64,000 nucleotides of DNA from Cheiracanthium punctorium. Its lineage: Eukaryota > Arthropoda > Arachnida > Araneae > Cheiracanthiidae. The translations under genes and the position numbers were made by a program. The notes under the pieces are model-generated. The model searched no databases, was not told the DNA's origin, and was given only the letters and a program-made list of their open reading frames with translations. Where the stretch lies: assembly GCA_038373885.1 (NCBI GenBank), contig JAWZYV010013270.1, positions 124,001-188,000 of the forward strand, in the 5' to 3' direction. Shown here piece by piece: positions 35,353 to 46,921 of this stretch; the stretch's first letter is position 1, and every line of letters starts with the position of its first letter.

Positions 35353-36128
35353 ATGCTAATATGTTCCGCTATAATTTTAAGAGACGAGCCTACCTGAACC
35401 GTTGGCATACAACCAGGAAGAACTAAGGAAATAGGCATTCAATGACGAATCAAACAGATACAATAAGAGGTATTTTGCTAGTAGACCTGGTAGACCGATA
35501 GATAACGGACCGAACTCAAACATACTTTTATGCAATAAATAAATTTTATTGCAATACTTTTGTTAAATAAATAAATAAAAATACTGTCGATATTGGTCAG
35601 ATATTTGCCATAAAGTAACTCTTAAAATATAAAGTAAACCTCCGAAAATTCCAGATGGAAAAGAATAAAGGTAAGTTCTGTGAAATGTAGCCATTGGAAC
35701 TAATGACTACCATCCTCGACGACTGAAAGAAAAACAGAAAAGTGAGTAGGCATAAAGAGAAAGGTTAAACACAGAATTCATTTTTCTATGTATTAAAACT
35801 CTGATATATCTCAGAAATATTTCGGATGTTTGAAATAGAAATATTTTTTTTAATTAAAACTTTTTCAAAGATAAATACGCTTGCCACAATTCACTTCATT
35901 TCCGTCTTTAAAAGGTGTTTTTTTTTTTTTTTTGTCGATTGAGAGAACTATAAACATTTTGGTAAAATTCTATTTTTCTAGAAGATGAAGTTTTATGATT
36001 TTTACTATTAATTATAACAAAGAGAGTCTTTGAAATGTATATATCGAATGATTAAACTGGGTGATGAGATGTAGAAAATGTTCCGCACATTTATGCTTTA
36101 TTGATTTATTAGTGTAGACAATTCCGTT
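35353..36128. other. AT-rich non-coding DNA
   Basis: A T run lies at about 35918-35933. No gene recognised. Confidence 0.5.
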
Positions 36129-36426
36129 TACACAGGGTGTCCGAAAAAGGTGGAAACGCGTTTCAATTCTTCATTTGTTAGAGAGATAAGTGGGCAATGC
36201 AAATTGAAATGTAAAAAATGTTCAAAACAAGGCAGGTGAAAAAACTATCTTAAGAGCAAATTCCTCTCGTTAATTTCGTAATCTCGTTAATGAAGTACTT
36301 TAAGCATTTTACTATTTTTGTTGCGTCAGTACATATTTGCATAATTTCTTTCGTCTTTCTCACTTGCTTGATTAACTCTTAAATAAAAAAAAACCGCTAG
36401 TCCATAAACTTTTGGGACGAGCTGTA
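36129..36426. mobile_element. Tc1/mariner-type MITE candidate
   Basis: The left end TACACAGGGTGTCCGAAAAA and the right end (other strand) TACAGCTCGTCCCAAAAG are imperfect inverted repeats that start at TA. Length is about 298 bp with no transposase. Ends of this GTCC-AAAA form are usual for the superfamily; match quality is modest. Confidence 0.5.
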
Positions 36427-36780
36427 TTTAAAAAAAATTACCAACTTACTAACTGATAACATTCACATTACTTTTATACATCCCATCCTACATCCTTTGA
36501 ACTCGATCGTCATTCCTTATCTCTTTATTAACCAAACCTGAAATTATTCTACTGAAGAGATTCATTAGCATGATATGGAATTTAATAAAATTGTCAGTTG
36601 TAAAATGACCTTTCACATCATATTAATGATGGGAACCATTCAATCACCATTAAAAGACTATTTAAAGGAAAGAAAATGTTTAAATTTGTCATTAAATAAA
36701 TGGTTTAAAAGGACCATGAAATGGATTATTTTAGAAGAAAAGAAAATCGCTGAAATGCAGTGCACGAATAGTTTTTTCTA

Positions 36781-36845
36781 ATCCATTTTATGCCTTCCTT
36801 TCAGAACGGTATAATCAGTTAAATTTTTATTCGAAAATTATAGAG
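36781..36845 (+). repeat. 65 bp direct repeat, left copy
   Basis: TTTTATGCCTTCCTTTCAGA and the following 40 bp recur almost unchanged at 37678-37741 (one or two differences). The pair brackets a family E fragment with a family A insertion. Confidence 0.95.
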
Positions 36846-37610
36846 GGTTTGTTCTATGTTCACATGGGCCAGTTTTCGGGGGGGAGTAGGTTAGGGAATC
36901 TCGAATCAGAATGACGTAGGAATGTGTGGTCGCAAAAGTCGTCTTCATGTACCAATTAATTATCACTTTGGGAGAAGTGCTGAAGTAGTACAGAACTTTT
37001 CCAACATGGTACATAAAAAATAGCGGTTCTTTTGCAGAAAGTGTTTCTCTGTAACTGGTAATTTAGAATTCTGTTTCATTTTAATGATGAAACTATCGTA
37101 AATAAGCGCACTGTTTATGAAATTCAAATGTCCCTCAGTGGTCTGGACGCTCAACTCCGTTCCCATAAGAACACGGCAAGCGAAGCATCATCCGACTTGG
37201 CCAGTGCTTGAGAGGGCCCACTCCCTCTCGGCTCGACTGCTGTAGGCCCGCGTACGCTAACGGAAGCGGGTGCACGTAAAATTCGTCGGGGCTCCGATAG
37301 CCTCCGAGTTGTTAAACGATATCTCTGGGAGTGCCGATTTCAGGGGGTGGGTCCCTCCTCTAGAATGGGTTTAAAATGAGGGACTAATGTCGGACTTCCT
37401 ACCACTGGGGTTCTCTAAAAATGGAAGGCACCCCCCTCTGCCCATCGCCTCCCTATCTGGTTGGATCTGGCACCGCATGCAATTGTCAGAGGACAGAAGA
37501 AAATACATGAGTGAAATTCAATTTAGAAACTAGAACACATTCCTTCCAAAATGATTATTAAAACATAAGTGATTACGGCAATTTCTGCCCCTAAATTATT
37601 GTGTGATTCT
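36846..37610 (+). mobile_element. Family E MITE fragment split by family A
   Basis: 36846-37130 matches 62670-62900 (GTCGTCTTCATGTACC, ATCACTTTGG-GGAAGTG, GCACTGTTTATGAAA). The text at about 37560-37610 (CCCCTAAATTATTGTGTGAT) matches the far end of the 62.6 kb copy. A family A repeat lies between, so it inserted into family E. Confidence 0.65.
37131..37505 (+). repeat. Dispersed repeat family A, copy 5
   Basis: It reads AGTGGTCTGGACGCTCAACT, AAGAACACGGCAAGCGAAGC, GCGGGTGCACGTAAAATTCG, AATGTCGGACTTCCTACCAC and CCATCGCCTCCCTATCTGG, with CAATTGTCAGAGGACAGAAG at the end. It is one of the most complete copies. Confidence 0.88.
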
Positions 37611-37677
37611 GATTCAATTTTGAGCGATCTAATTGTCTCAAAAGTTTGTGGCAGGATAGATGGGAGTTTTTCTTAAT

Positions 37678-37741
37678 CGATTTTATGCCTTCCTTTCAGA
37701 ACGGTATAATCAGTTAAAATTTTATTCGAAAATTATAGAGA
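37678..37741 (+). repeat. 65 bp direct repeat, right copy
   Basis: Matches 36781-36845. It runs straight into the 390 bp duplicated block that starts at 37741. Confidence 0.95.
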
Positions 37742-38133
37742 TCGATTATTTGTAAAATGGATGTCAGAATTATTTTTATCATCTGATGCGAGCTGGAGAA
37801 TGTCATGAAAATATACATCAATATAGAAGAAAAACTAGGACTGTCTATCGCCGAAACAGTGCAGCTGTTGCCATCGCTCGATTTAAATACCAGCAACATG
37901 GCTGTTGATAGAATCACCCATCACGTGCCACTGAGCTGTACAAAAGTAATTGTACGTGAAAGTTCGTCATACCAAAAAATAATTTCAATACAAATATTTC
38001 AAAATAAATGCCAAAAAATTATAGTTAAGGTTTAGTGTGTCACATATAGTACTGAAATAAAGAAGTGGTTTTCTAGTAAAATATTTCGTTATTATTTTTT
38101 ATTGTTTTTTTCTCAACTACTTATCACTACTTA
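37741..38133 (+). repeat. Duplicated 390 bp block, copy 1
   Basis: Near-identical to 39077-39468, from ATCGATTATTTGTAAAATGG to CTCAACTACTTATCACTA. It includes the GTTGCCATCGCTCG segment of family G but not the TTAA end. Few differences are visible, so the duplication or second insertion is young. Confidence 0.95.
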
Positions 38134-38923
38134 GCCCTATATTATTCATATTCATAAGTCTGTAGCTTTCCGAACTCAAAATACGAAAGGGTGTTGTATG
38201 ATTCCGTTTTTTCTAAACTTTATTTGACATTTAAAATACTAAACGTCCTTGCAAGATTATGCTTATGCTATATTTAAACAAGAAATAGGGATCATGCTAA
38301 ATGCATCGTTTATTAAACATTTTCCAATTAAAAAAATCTCATTTTCTCAAACTTTGCTGCTTAAACGATCGGCGGACTTATTTACGTACATCGTTGCAGC
38401 GATTTTCCAAAAGGAATTATGTGGTCATGGCTGCTTTTCAAAATGACTCTTTAAAGAGTTCCAATCCCCTGAGACGAGTTCTGACTTACTGTTTTCAAAG
38501 AAGTATACCTATATTTTTATGACTTATTGAAACACTCCCATTTCATGCGATTTTTAAACTATAAGGTTGACAGGTGTATTTAGAAATTTCTTTTTTATCT
38601 TAATTCATGTTTTTGTATGTTGTCTTCCTCATTTTCCCCTTTCTTTCTGTGCGTTGTTTTCTAAACTTAGTTTCATTTGCAGAATTACCCGAGGTAAATT
38701 TGTGTGTGTGTGTGTGTTTGTTTGTTTGTTTGTCTTAAATTTTATCATGGGCCTGGATTTAATTATCTGACTCTACAATAAAATATTAAAGAGTACCATG
38801 CAAAATAAACATTGGTTTTTATTTTGTTTTTTTCTAGTCACGAACCTAGATTTAATTTGACTGCAGTAAGGTAGTGTGAATTTTTTCATGTTTTTTTCAT
38901 GTCAGACATGCTATGAAATGTGC
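38134..38923. other. AT-rich non-coding DNA with microsatellite
   Basis: A compound GT then GTTT microsatellite is at 38701-38734. Nothing else recognised. Confidence 0.6.
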
Positions 38924-39468
38924 TTAACCCTTTAATGCACGGTGTCCTCGTCGTGGACTCTCACATTTTGACTGTTTTGTATCGAGAAGAATAAATTTGA
39001 TTTCAATAAAATACTCAAGGGAGACATAGTTACACAGGAATACTTTTCAGTCGAGCACACAATTTCCCGTAAAAATATCGATTATTTGTAAAATGGATGT
39101 CAGAATTTTTTTTATCATCTGATGCGATCTGGATAATGTCATGAAAATATACATCGATATAGAAGAAAAACTAGGACTGTCTATCGCCTAAACAGTGCAG
39201 CTGTTGCCATCGCTCGATTTAAATACCAGCAGCATGGCTGTTGATGGAATCACCCATCACGTGCCACAGAGCTGTACAAAAGTAATTGTACGTGAAAGTT
39301 CGTCATACCAAAAAATAATTTGAATACAAATATTTCAAAATATATGCCAAAAAATTATAGTTAAGCCTTAGTGTGCCACATATAGTACTGAAATAAAGAA
39401 GTGGTTTTCTAGTAAAATATTTCGTTATTATTTTTTATTGTTTTTTTCTCAACTACTTATCACTAATA
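38924..39468 (+). mobile_element. Family G piggyBac-like element, left end plus interior
   Basis: It starts TTAACCCTTTAATGCACGGT, then has ATTTTGACTGTT, GATTTCAATAAAATACT and AATTTCCCGTAAAAAT as in the other family G left ends. The interior from 39077 is the second copy of the 390 bp block, with GTTGCCATCGCTCGATTTAA. No right-hand TTAA end was found, so the 3' limit given is that of the block. Confidence 0.7.
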
Positions 39469-39727
39469 TTATCACATATGTTTAATTCAGACACAGGAAA
39501 CAATCGAGCTTTCTAGGGTTCAATATATCATGGTTAGAGATTTATCTGCTTGTCTCAGAAAAATTTTAGCCGCTTCATTCTATTCTTTGCTAAGGAATTT
39601 TATATGGATTGCATGATCGATTCTCAAAGTGGGGATTATATTGATTACAGGATTGACTATTAAGGTGAGGATTAAATATTGATTATACGATTGATTATTA
39701 AAATGATTGTTCACATTTATGTGAAAA

Positions 39728-39826
39728 AGACGTTTCCGACCCCACTTTGCTCAGTGATTATGGACCGTCTTGGTTTTCTCTACCGCTCCGAACACGAGCT
39801 ATTTAAAAGAGTTTTGAATGACCCTG
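39728..39826. mobile_element. Family E MITE, end fragment
   Basis: Matches the right end of the 62.6 kb copy: TTTCCGACCCCACTTTGCTC, GGACCGTCTTGGTTTTCTCT, ACCCTG then TA. Only one end is present. Confidence 0.65.
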
Positions 39827-40465
39827 TATAACTGCGATACGTTTAAAACAAACAATCCTTTAGAATATGTAATAGCCAAAACTCAGAGGATAATAAACAG
39901 TCGATATCCGTACTAGCTTATAAAATTTCTTTTGAACAATAACTTGTTTTACGATATCCTTACCCAGTACATAACATCCCATGGAATAACTTTATTACCA
40001 CTTTAAATGGTTTCATAGACCTATAAAGGCTGATAGACAAACATTGAACCCGAGAACGTGATCATATCCTTCTCAAATAAGTCTTCTTTTTTTCCCTTTT
40101 CACTACTTAAAAAGTGTTTGTACGGCGAAAAGAAGAATCGGCTGTTGGAAGAATAATGCACCTCGAAATGGTTGTGTATACGTGTTCGATGTCATGAAAA
40201 AAAAAAAAAAGGTTGAGGAAACCTAAAAACGCCTGAGAAACATCATTTTTTACACACGTTTTTATAAACGCTTTTTCTTTTTAAAAATATATGAAAAGAG
40301 GAAAAATACCTAGTTGTCGAGGTGTAAATAAAATAGGGTGTTACAGTCGTAAAAATGGAATGTTTTATTTACATTTTAAAATAAGAACAGATTTGGCTTC
40401 CCTCTACTCCAAGCAGATCTTGGGTCGTGCAGACTATTTCATAACAGAATTGACTAAGAAAAAAT

Positions 40466-40576
40466 ACCCTAGTAGCACAACTAGTTCAAAAAACTTTCAA
40501 ATTACGTTGGAAACATGTCTTTTGACGCTAAAAAACGTATTTTAAACGTCTTTTGGGCTAATTGTGCTACTAGGGA
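40466..40576. repeat. 111 bp inverted-repeat element
   Basis: The ends ACCCTAGTAGCACAA and TTGTGCTACTAGGG are inverted and perfect over 14 bases. The inside is also partly symmetrical (GACG...ACGTATTTTAAACGTC). A tiny MITE is likely; no target duplication is clear. Confidence 0.75.
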
Positions 40577-41397
40577 GCTTTCTGGGACACCCTCGATATC
40601 AGAATTTTATAAACTAGATAATTAAAAAAATAAGTTAACTCTATAAAGAAATAAATTTTCTTTTCGAAACTCACTCTTTATGGATATGTTAAACAATTAA
40701 TAAAATATTCTAAATAAGTCGATGTCTCAAATCATTCGTCATAAACAGTGCCAAACTAGTTCTAAAAATAGAACTGTTTGAATCTACGGTGTCCAAGACA
40801 TACTAAAATGTCTTTGTCTTACCATGGTAGTAAACATTTAAATAATTACTGAATTTTTTTCATTATCGAAGTGAAAAGCGCGGAGTAAACCAATGAATCA
40901 CGCAAGGTCATTCATCATTTTCAGCTTCCGATGGAGGTCTTTATCGATAGGAGATATAATTTTTCAATCATACATCTAAAGAATGTCTTGTATGATAAAG
41001 ATGTGTTTATAATAGTTGAATTCAGAAAACAGTGATGACGTGAAACGACCCAAAAATCGGATTGCATTTCTAGTAATCCATTTTCCTGAGTTTGCTTTGT
41101 TTGAATAACGAAATGCTTCTGCAGAGCATTGAAATGTCACTAGATATGCTTCCTTTTGAAATTGATTATTTTTCTTAATGCTGATTTTGTGTTTTCTATT
41201 GAATATCTTGTTTTAAAAGTATCAAAATTTTCAGAAATTGATGAAATAAAAGAAGTTGTTATCCTTTTATTTTTTAAACGAATAAGTTTCTGATAGTGTT
41301 TCTTAATTACATCCATTGAATATTTAGTGAAATGAAAAAAAAAAAGACCTTTATCCTTTTTACTGCATTGTTAGGTGTAATTAGCTATGGAGCAGTA
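40577..41397. other. AT-rich non-coding DNA
   Basis: Nothing recognised. Confidence 0.5.
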
Positions 41398-41728
41398 GAT
41401 GTTTTTCTATTGTCCGATCCATGGAAATAGGTGTCATTGCCCTAGGGTATTGACCTTCTGTCTGTTGGTCCCTAATTTTCAACCCATTCCAGATGAGGGT
41501 CCAACCACCACCTGAAAAAGACACCCCCTCATATGTATAGTTTGAACAGGGTGGACATTGAAGCCACGACGCATTTGACTTGCACCATCTCCCTTGAGCG
41601 TACACGGTCCCACAGCTGTCCAGCCAAGAGGGGAGTTCACCATCCCAAGGACTGTCCAAGCCGGATGCTGCTTTACTCTCCGTGTTCTTACGGAAACGGC
41701 GTTTAGTGACTCGACCACTGCGGGAACT
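41398..41728 (-). repeat. Dispersed repeat family A, copy 6
   Basis: The reverse strand reads CCCGCAGTGGTCGAGTCACT, AAGAACACGGAGAGTAAAGC, GGGACCGTGTACGCTCAAGG, GGCTTCAATGTCCACCCTG, then the same 3' subtype as copy 2 (ACACCTATTTCCATGG). The longest open frame of the window (115 codons) crosses it and is not a plausible gene. Confidence 0.85.
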
Positions 41729-41854
41729 AGATATAGAGTGTGATCCTTAATTAATAGCGTTTTCAGTACCCGGTACAGTTTGAAATATTTTTTGGTAAAC
41801 GCCCTTTTGTTTAGCACTAGACCCATTTGTATGATCTTCCTATTAATTTAAGGC

Positions 41855-42078
41855 TTGCTAACGGGCGGGTACTTTGCCGATTAGGCATTGTCCCTTACAA
41901 CAGCCCGAAGGTGTTGGCCACTCTATTATGAGGACACCTAGTAGGTGGAAGAACGTTGCCCCCATGAAGGGACGGAGAGGACAACCACGCCCAGTCGGGG
42001 ATCGAACCCCGGCCGCCGAGAGTTGAACCCGAAACCGGAGTACGGTGCTTTACCCACCATACAACTCGGTCGGCGAAT
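41855..42078 (-). mobile_element. tRNA-derived SINE (family S2)
   Basis: On the reverse strand the head CCGACCGAGTTGTATGGTGG holds an A-box-like sequence and GGGGTTCGATCCCCGAC is a strong B box. The body has CCCTTCATGGGGGCAACG, AGAGTGGCCAACACCTTCGG and AATCGGCAAAGTACCC. Related copies lie at 30.6 and 55.7 kb. No host tRNA function is implied. Confidence 0.85.
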
Positions 42079-42269
42079 TCTCTGATATAAGTGGCTTTAT
42101 TTTGTTTTATGATTTTTTGTAACTTAAAATTGTCGTGAGCCAAACCATTGACAGGATGTAAATGTCTGTAAACAACTTTTCTTTCAGTTTTCTACAAAAA
42201 CTTGATGTATCTGATAGAAGAAGGAATTTACTTTTTAACTTATCAATAAAGTTGAATAATGTTAATGAC

Positions 42270-42620
42270 TTGTAGGTTTGTCTGCCTGTCCGCTCGCGCC
42301 CTAACTGCCGTGACTATGCATCGAAATGTATATATGTTTTTCTGATGTACCACATACCCTATTGAAATGAATATAAGAAGCTTTTATAGTTCTATTACAC
42401 ATCCAGGAGTACCAGAAAGGATTTCAACACCTTACGCTCTATGGTTTATCAGTGCTCAAGTGTATTTTACAGACATTCTTCGATTTTATAGAAAGCAAAA
42501 ACAATATACATGATCAAGGATTACAAAAGGATGATTTCCATCGAAAAAGGTGCCTGCAGCATTTATAGTTCTTTTGCAAGATCACTCGCAAATTCTAGTA
42601 CATGATGGTCTACACTGAAA
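42270..42620 (+). repeat. Helentron-like family fragment
   Basis: Words typical of the 13.8-15.8 kb element occur twice: TTATAGTTCT plus a nearby ACCTTACGCTCTATGG, and TTATAGTTCTTTTGCAAGAT. No ends were identified. Confidence 0.4.
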
Positions 42621-43629
42621 AAAAATATGCCACTGACATCTATAAAATAATGGGTGGAAGTAGAATTTATGCGTCTAAGTACACCTTATAAGTGCTAGAT
42701 CATAGAACGAGACATTTCTGAACTCACTTATCCAACTTTTAGACCTCTCCTCTATAAACCGGTGATTGTACCCATTCGAACACGAAACTATCTGTCGATC
42801 GCTGCGTACGCTAGCGGGTAGACTCCCAAATGGTCATTCTAGTGCTCCAAAATTCGAACGATCCTTCCACGTTGCATAAACGAGTCATTCTGCCGTGATA
42901 CGCTAGAATACTACGGACTGAAAATTCCGTAGGTTCAGATAATACCAAAGGGCAGCAGAACTCTTAATGTAGTATGCAGAGAGGTTCTACAATAAGTTCT
43001 TTCATAACGATTTCATTTTATGAGCCTACTGCATTTATGTTTAGAGGATAGTCCTGAAGAATGCCATGAGTGGCCACAGACCAGTTATCACTGCTCTTAG
43101 ATAGCAAATGGAACCAAAAGAACAGACAAAAGGATCATGGAACTTTTGAAAGGTAAACTGGGCAAGCTTTACTCTCATCCTGAATGAGCTGTGCAAAAAT
43201 ATAACACCACACATGAATCTTGATAGCAAACTGCGAAGTTTGAATCAAAACACTATTAATGTAGCTTAGAATAATATCGCGAAGTTAAGACGAAAAAACA
43301 TTGGATTCCCGACTGAAAAGATGCTCTGATCGATTCCTTAATTACTGAGGGAGATAATTCGAACAAACTACTAAAAAACCCTCAACACTGCAGAAACCAG
43401 AAAAAACTCGCTGAGGTAACTGAAAAAGTAGAAAAAAAAAAGAAAGCCTGACAGTAACGACAAAATTGTCCGAATTTCTGTAGTGCCCTACGCTCGAGGA
43501 AATGCAAATTGAACTTTTTGTTTACTTTCTGTCACATGTGATGTTACGTCCGCGTCGCTCTTGGTTTTCTAAGACCTCGGTGGCATTCCTGATCGTTCCC
43601 ATTTATTTTTGAAACGTGATGGTCAATAA
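42621..43629. other. Unassigned DNA upstream of a Helitron 3' end
   Basis: It may be the body of the Helitron that ends at 43661, but no 5' TC end or gene could be assigned. Short open frames only. Confidence 0.4.
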
Positions 43630-43661
43630 AGTTACCGCCGAATTCGACGGTTTCCAGCTAG
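43630..43661 (+). mobile_element. Helitron 3' end
   Basis: The near-palindrome ACCGCCGAATTCGACGGT (43634-43651) is followed by TTCCAGCTAG and then T. This is a hairpin plus CTRR terminus. Confidence 0.7.
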
Positions 43662-44668
43662 TCTTATAAATAAAAATGAAATTCTGTTTGTTTGCTTGTT
43701 TGTTTGTGGATTTGATTCGTATACAAATCCACAAAAATGGACCTATCAGCCTGAAATTTAGCACAGATATGTAAAATAATATAGAATAAATCGTAGTCCA
43801 CTTTAAAACTTTGAAAGTCCACCCGTTCCCGGAATTTAAGAAATTTTTTATGCTCTCCACGCAAAAAGCTTTCCGTAATTGTAACCCCTGTAGTGGAAAA
43901 AGTGTGAATCGTTTGCAAGGATCGTGGTTGCCATGTGTGGCGATTTTGCAGAGTAAAATGTTTTAAATTCACAAAGTAAAAATAAAAGAATAATAATGAT
44001 TTTTTTTTTGTTAGTTTATATTCGTAAGGTTATTTTTTTTTAATTATAATATCGTGTGCATGGGAAATCAGAGCAGTAATGAAATGTTTTATACGCAAAA
44101 CAATAAGAATTGAAGATTTCCGAGGCTAATGTGTAAAATTTTTTAGTTTGGCAAAAAAAATAAAATGGCTGAAATATCGATTTTGAGTAAGTGAGTTCTA
44201 GCGATTTGCACAGTTTTCGGCTTGGCGCAATTTATTGAGAGCTTAAGGAAATATATTTTTGAAAACAAGTGCAAAGGTTTTATTAGAATACAGCGTTAAA
44301 TTTTAATGATCCGTGAAGAAATAATGCAGTTATTAAGGGATTTCAAGCGATCTAACTTCAGAGTTCTCGCCAATTGAATACATTGATTTAAGTTGGGGGA
44401 ATTCCGCCAAATTTCAGAAAATTGAAATCTTCTCATTTAGTACATCGGAGTAACGATGAATAAAACACATTATAGTTGATAATTTTAAAAAATTCGGCTG
44501 TATTAAGGGATGCCACATTTCAAATAAATGCGTGCTTTACTCTTTGGCAGTCGAACCATTTCCCATATTTATTGCTGCTAAGTCAATGCTTCGAATGATT
44601 CCCTGAAAAAACTCTTGCAAAATGGCGTATGTTGGCACTTTGGCGAGGCTTGGGTTTTTTCCAGCTAG
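43662..44668 (+). mobile_element. Non-autonomous Helitron, abutting the previous one
   Basis: It begins TCTTATAAATAAAAATG with a run of GTTT units, directly at the CTAG of the previous element, and ends TTTTTTCCAGCTAG followed by T. The start resembles the 5.0 kb and 48.6 kb elements. A weak GC-rich inverted region (GGCACTTTGGCGAGGC) lies before the end. No helicase is seen. Confidence 0.7.
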
Positions 44669-44669
44669 T

Positions 44670-45090
44670 ATATAATAAAAACTAGATGTAACCCATGCGA
44701 AAATCAACATAATCTGTCTAATTGTTTTTGAGTTATGAGAGTTACGTATTTGTTTTTGGCGACAAATTTGGCAGTATTTCAGCAAAACTCGCAACACTGG
44801 CGACATTTCAAAATATTTGATCACGTTCTAAATAATGATCGTTCACATACTTTTAATGTATTGAAGGTGTTCATGGTATTTAATGTATTGAAGGTGTACA
44901 TAGACCTTACTGTCTTTACGATGACCCTGTAATAAACTATCCAGTCTATTGCAATCTGAAAAGGAGATACACAATTAGATGTTGCATTAATTTAAATGCA
45001 AAATATCAACATTGCACGGATAAGTTATGCGAGTTACGTTTATACGTACGTACAAACGTCATCACAAACCCAGTCAAAATGGATCCGTGG
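44670..45090 (-). repeat. Helentron-like family fragment
   Basis: The reverse strand reads ATTTTGACTGGG, GTACGTACGT..., TAACTCGCATAACT, ATCTAATTGTGTATCTCC, GACTGGATAGTTTATTACAG and GCCAAATTTGTCGCC, in the same order as 13.97-15.3 kb. It directly follows the Helitron 3' end. Confidence 0.7.
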
Positions 45091-45094
45091 TCAG

Positions 45095-46921
45095 GTAAAA
45101 TATATCATACATGCATGAATACGTATGTACATTGTCTTGCGCTCATCAATAGACACTTTGAAATGTTACGCAGTAACTTAACAAAGTTAATTTTAAAAAT
45201 GGACAAAATAATCTTTTTGTTTGGCAAACTCTGAATCCCGAGTTTTTTGCAACCACACGACTCTTTACTTCATGCAAGGGTGTAAAAATGCATGTTTTAA
45301 ACATTTACAATTGAAAGCTTCTCATAATCAATCCATTTCGAAAGATTTTCCTGTCTCGTAATTCTTAACTGACTGCAATTCTCATATTCGCATAATAGTT
45401 TTCAGCCGAATATTATTGCGTTGGAAAATGCTTCCTAATCAGAAAGCGCTTACGCGCTTTTCTGCTTGATTTCTGATACTCAATCATTACACTGAGCATA
45501 AAACTTATGCAATCCTTTTAATCCAAACAAACTGGTTACAGGTTCCTGAAAGCAAACGATCGACAGGGGAGTTTCTTTACCACTACGTGATTAGCCTAAA
45601 ATTCCCTGCTGAAGGGAAAAGAGATAATTTGTAGGGACATTCAAACAATTGACAACCAAAAAAACGAGCCTCATATTCCCCAATTTAAATATCCCAGAAA
45701 CAAAATCCCTACCCCACTGGAAGTTAATTTGTTCATCTTTGTTAGGAAAAGTAGCAAAGGATATTACCATTGCTAATTCTTTTTCTGAATGCATTAAGCA
45801 TTTATCAAGGAAGAGAAAATTTATAAAATTCCCAATAAGAACTAGAAGCGTATTCTGATGTCCCAGTTTTTTTTTGGATAAGAACTACAATTGCCATGCA
45901 TTAACTAGTTGATTAGCGGAACCTGATGGTTTTCAGTTTCCGAAAGCCAGATGTTGCGTTTATAAAGATTCCCTGAGCTTCATCGCCCCCAACGATTTAT
46001 GAACACAAAATTTCTTTTTTTAATTCAAACTATTCAGGAACCATTTTTAAAAAATCGTCTCCTGACAAATTATAATAGATTGCGTTAAAAAACTCTTCCT
46101 AAATTTTCACATTACACTTGCTGAGCTAAAATACTTAAAATATTTACAAAACTTCTGGTATAAAAAAGTTACCCACCTAGAGATTTTTTTCAGTGGCAGA
46201 ATCGACTGACTGTGGGTTTCTGGTGTTCCGAAATGGATTTTTCGGCACGGAAATTAAATCTGAAATGGCTAGCCAATTTCGAATATGACGCCAGAAGATT
46301 TTTAAAGGCACCCATGAGAGTAATTTGATTTTCTGGAGATTAGGCAGTTATTTGTAGTTCATTGGTCTGGAGACTGGAAGATGTGGGGATTTTTCTTTAG
46401 GATTAGATGCTGCTTAGGGAATATCACGTCGTTTTTTTAGAGGTCATTTGTTCGATTATTCAATAAATTTCCCTTTCAGGATTTTTGTTTTACTGCAAGG
46501 CTCCCTACCTAAGTAAAACTATGAGAAAAGCAAGCAACGAAAATTATGTGCGAGGCATTGTTTTTGAAACACATTCTCACTTTTTCCTCTCTAAAACCTG
46601 GGTAAAGAAACATCATATTTTACGCATTTTTTATTCAACAATTTCCGATTTCTTAGGAAGTTACTCCGCCGTTTGTGGTTTTCTTTTCCAACACTGGTTC
46701 TAGAAGTTTCTACCATTGGAGTAGTCTAAAGGCAAGGCACAAAAACCATGCTACACGCATTCATTTCGAAGCACTATCCCATTCCATTGATTAAATTATT
46801 GAAACGGTAATCATTATATTATATGTGATACGTATTGATTATGAAGCAGCGCATTTCATTCAAACGCAGGTCCACCAGTTCCCGTTCCTCTCTGCTATAA
46901 TTATGGAACATGTTTTCGTAA
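45095..46921. other. Non-coding DNA with complex-sequence stretches
   Basis: The part at about 45220-45520 is balanced and non-repetitive (for example the inverted AAAGCGCTTACGCGCTTTT) and could be conserved. No exon is supported: the opposed short open frames at 45.6-45.86 kb show no motif. Confidence 0.4.

Noticed and set aside
41479..41826. The longest open frame (115 codons, reverse strand)
   Set aside because: It lies in dispersed repeat family A, is not open in other copies and shows no domain.
43664..43972. 102-codon reverse open frame
   Set aside because: It lies antisense in the 5' part of a Helitron and overlaps another frame of similar length.
45591..45858. Overlapping 67- and 69-codon frames on opposite strands as an exon
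   Set aside because: No splice-site context, motif or codon pattern supports either strand.
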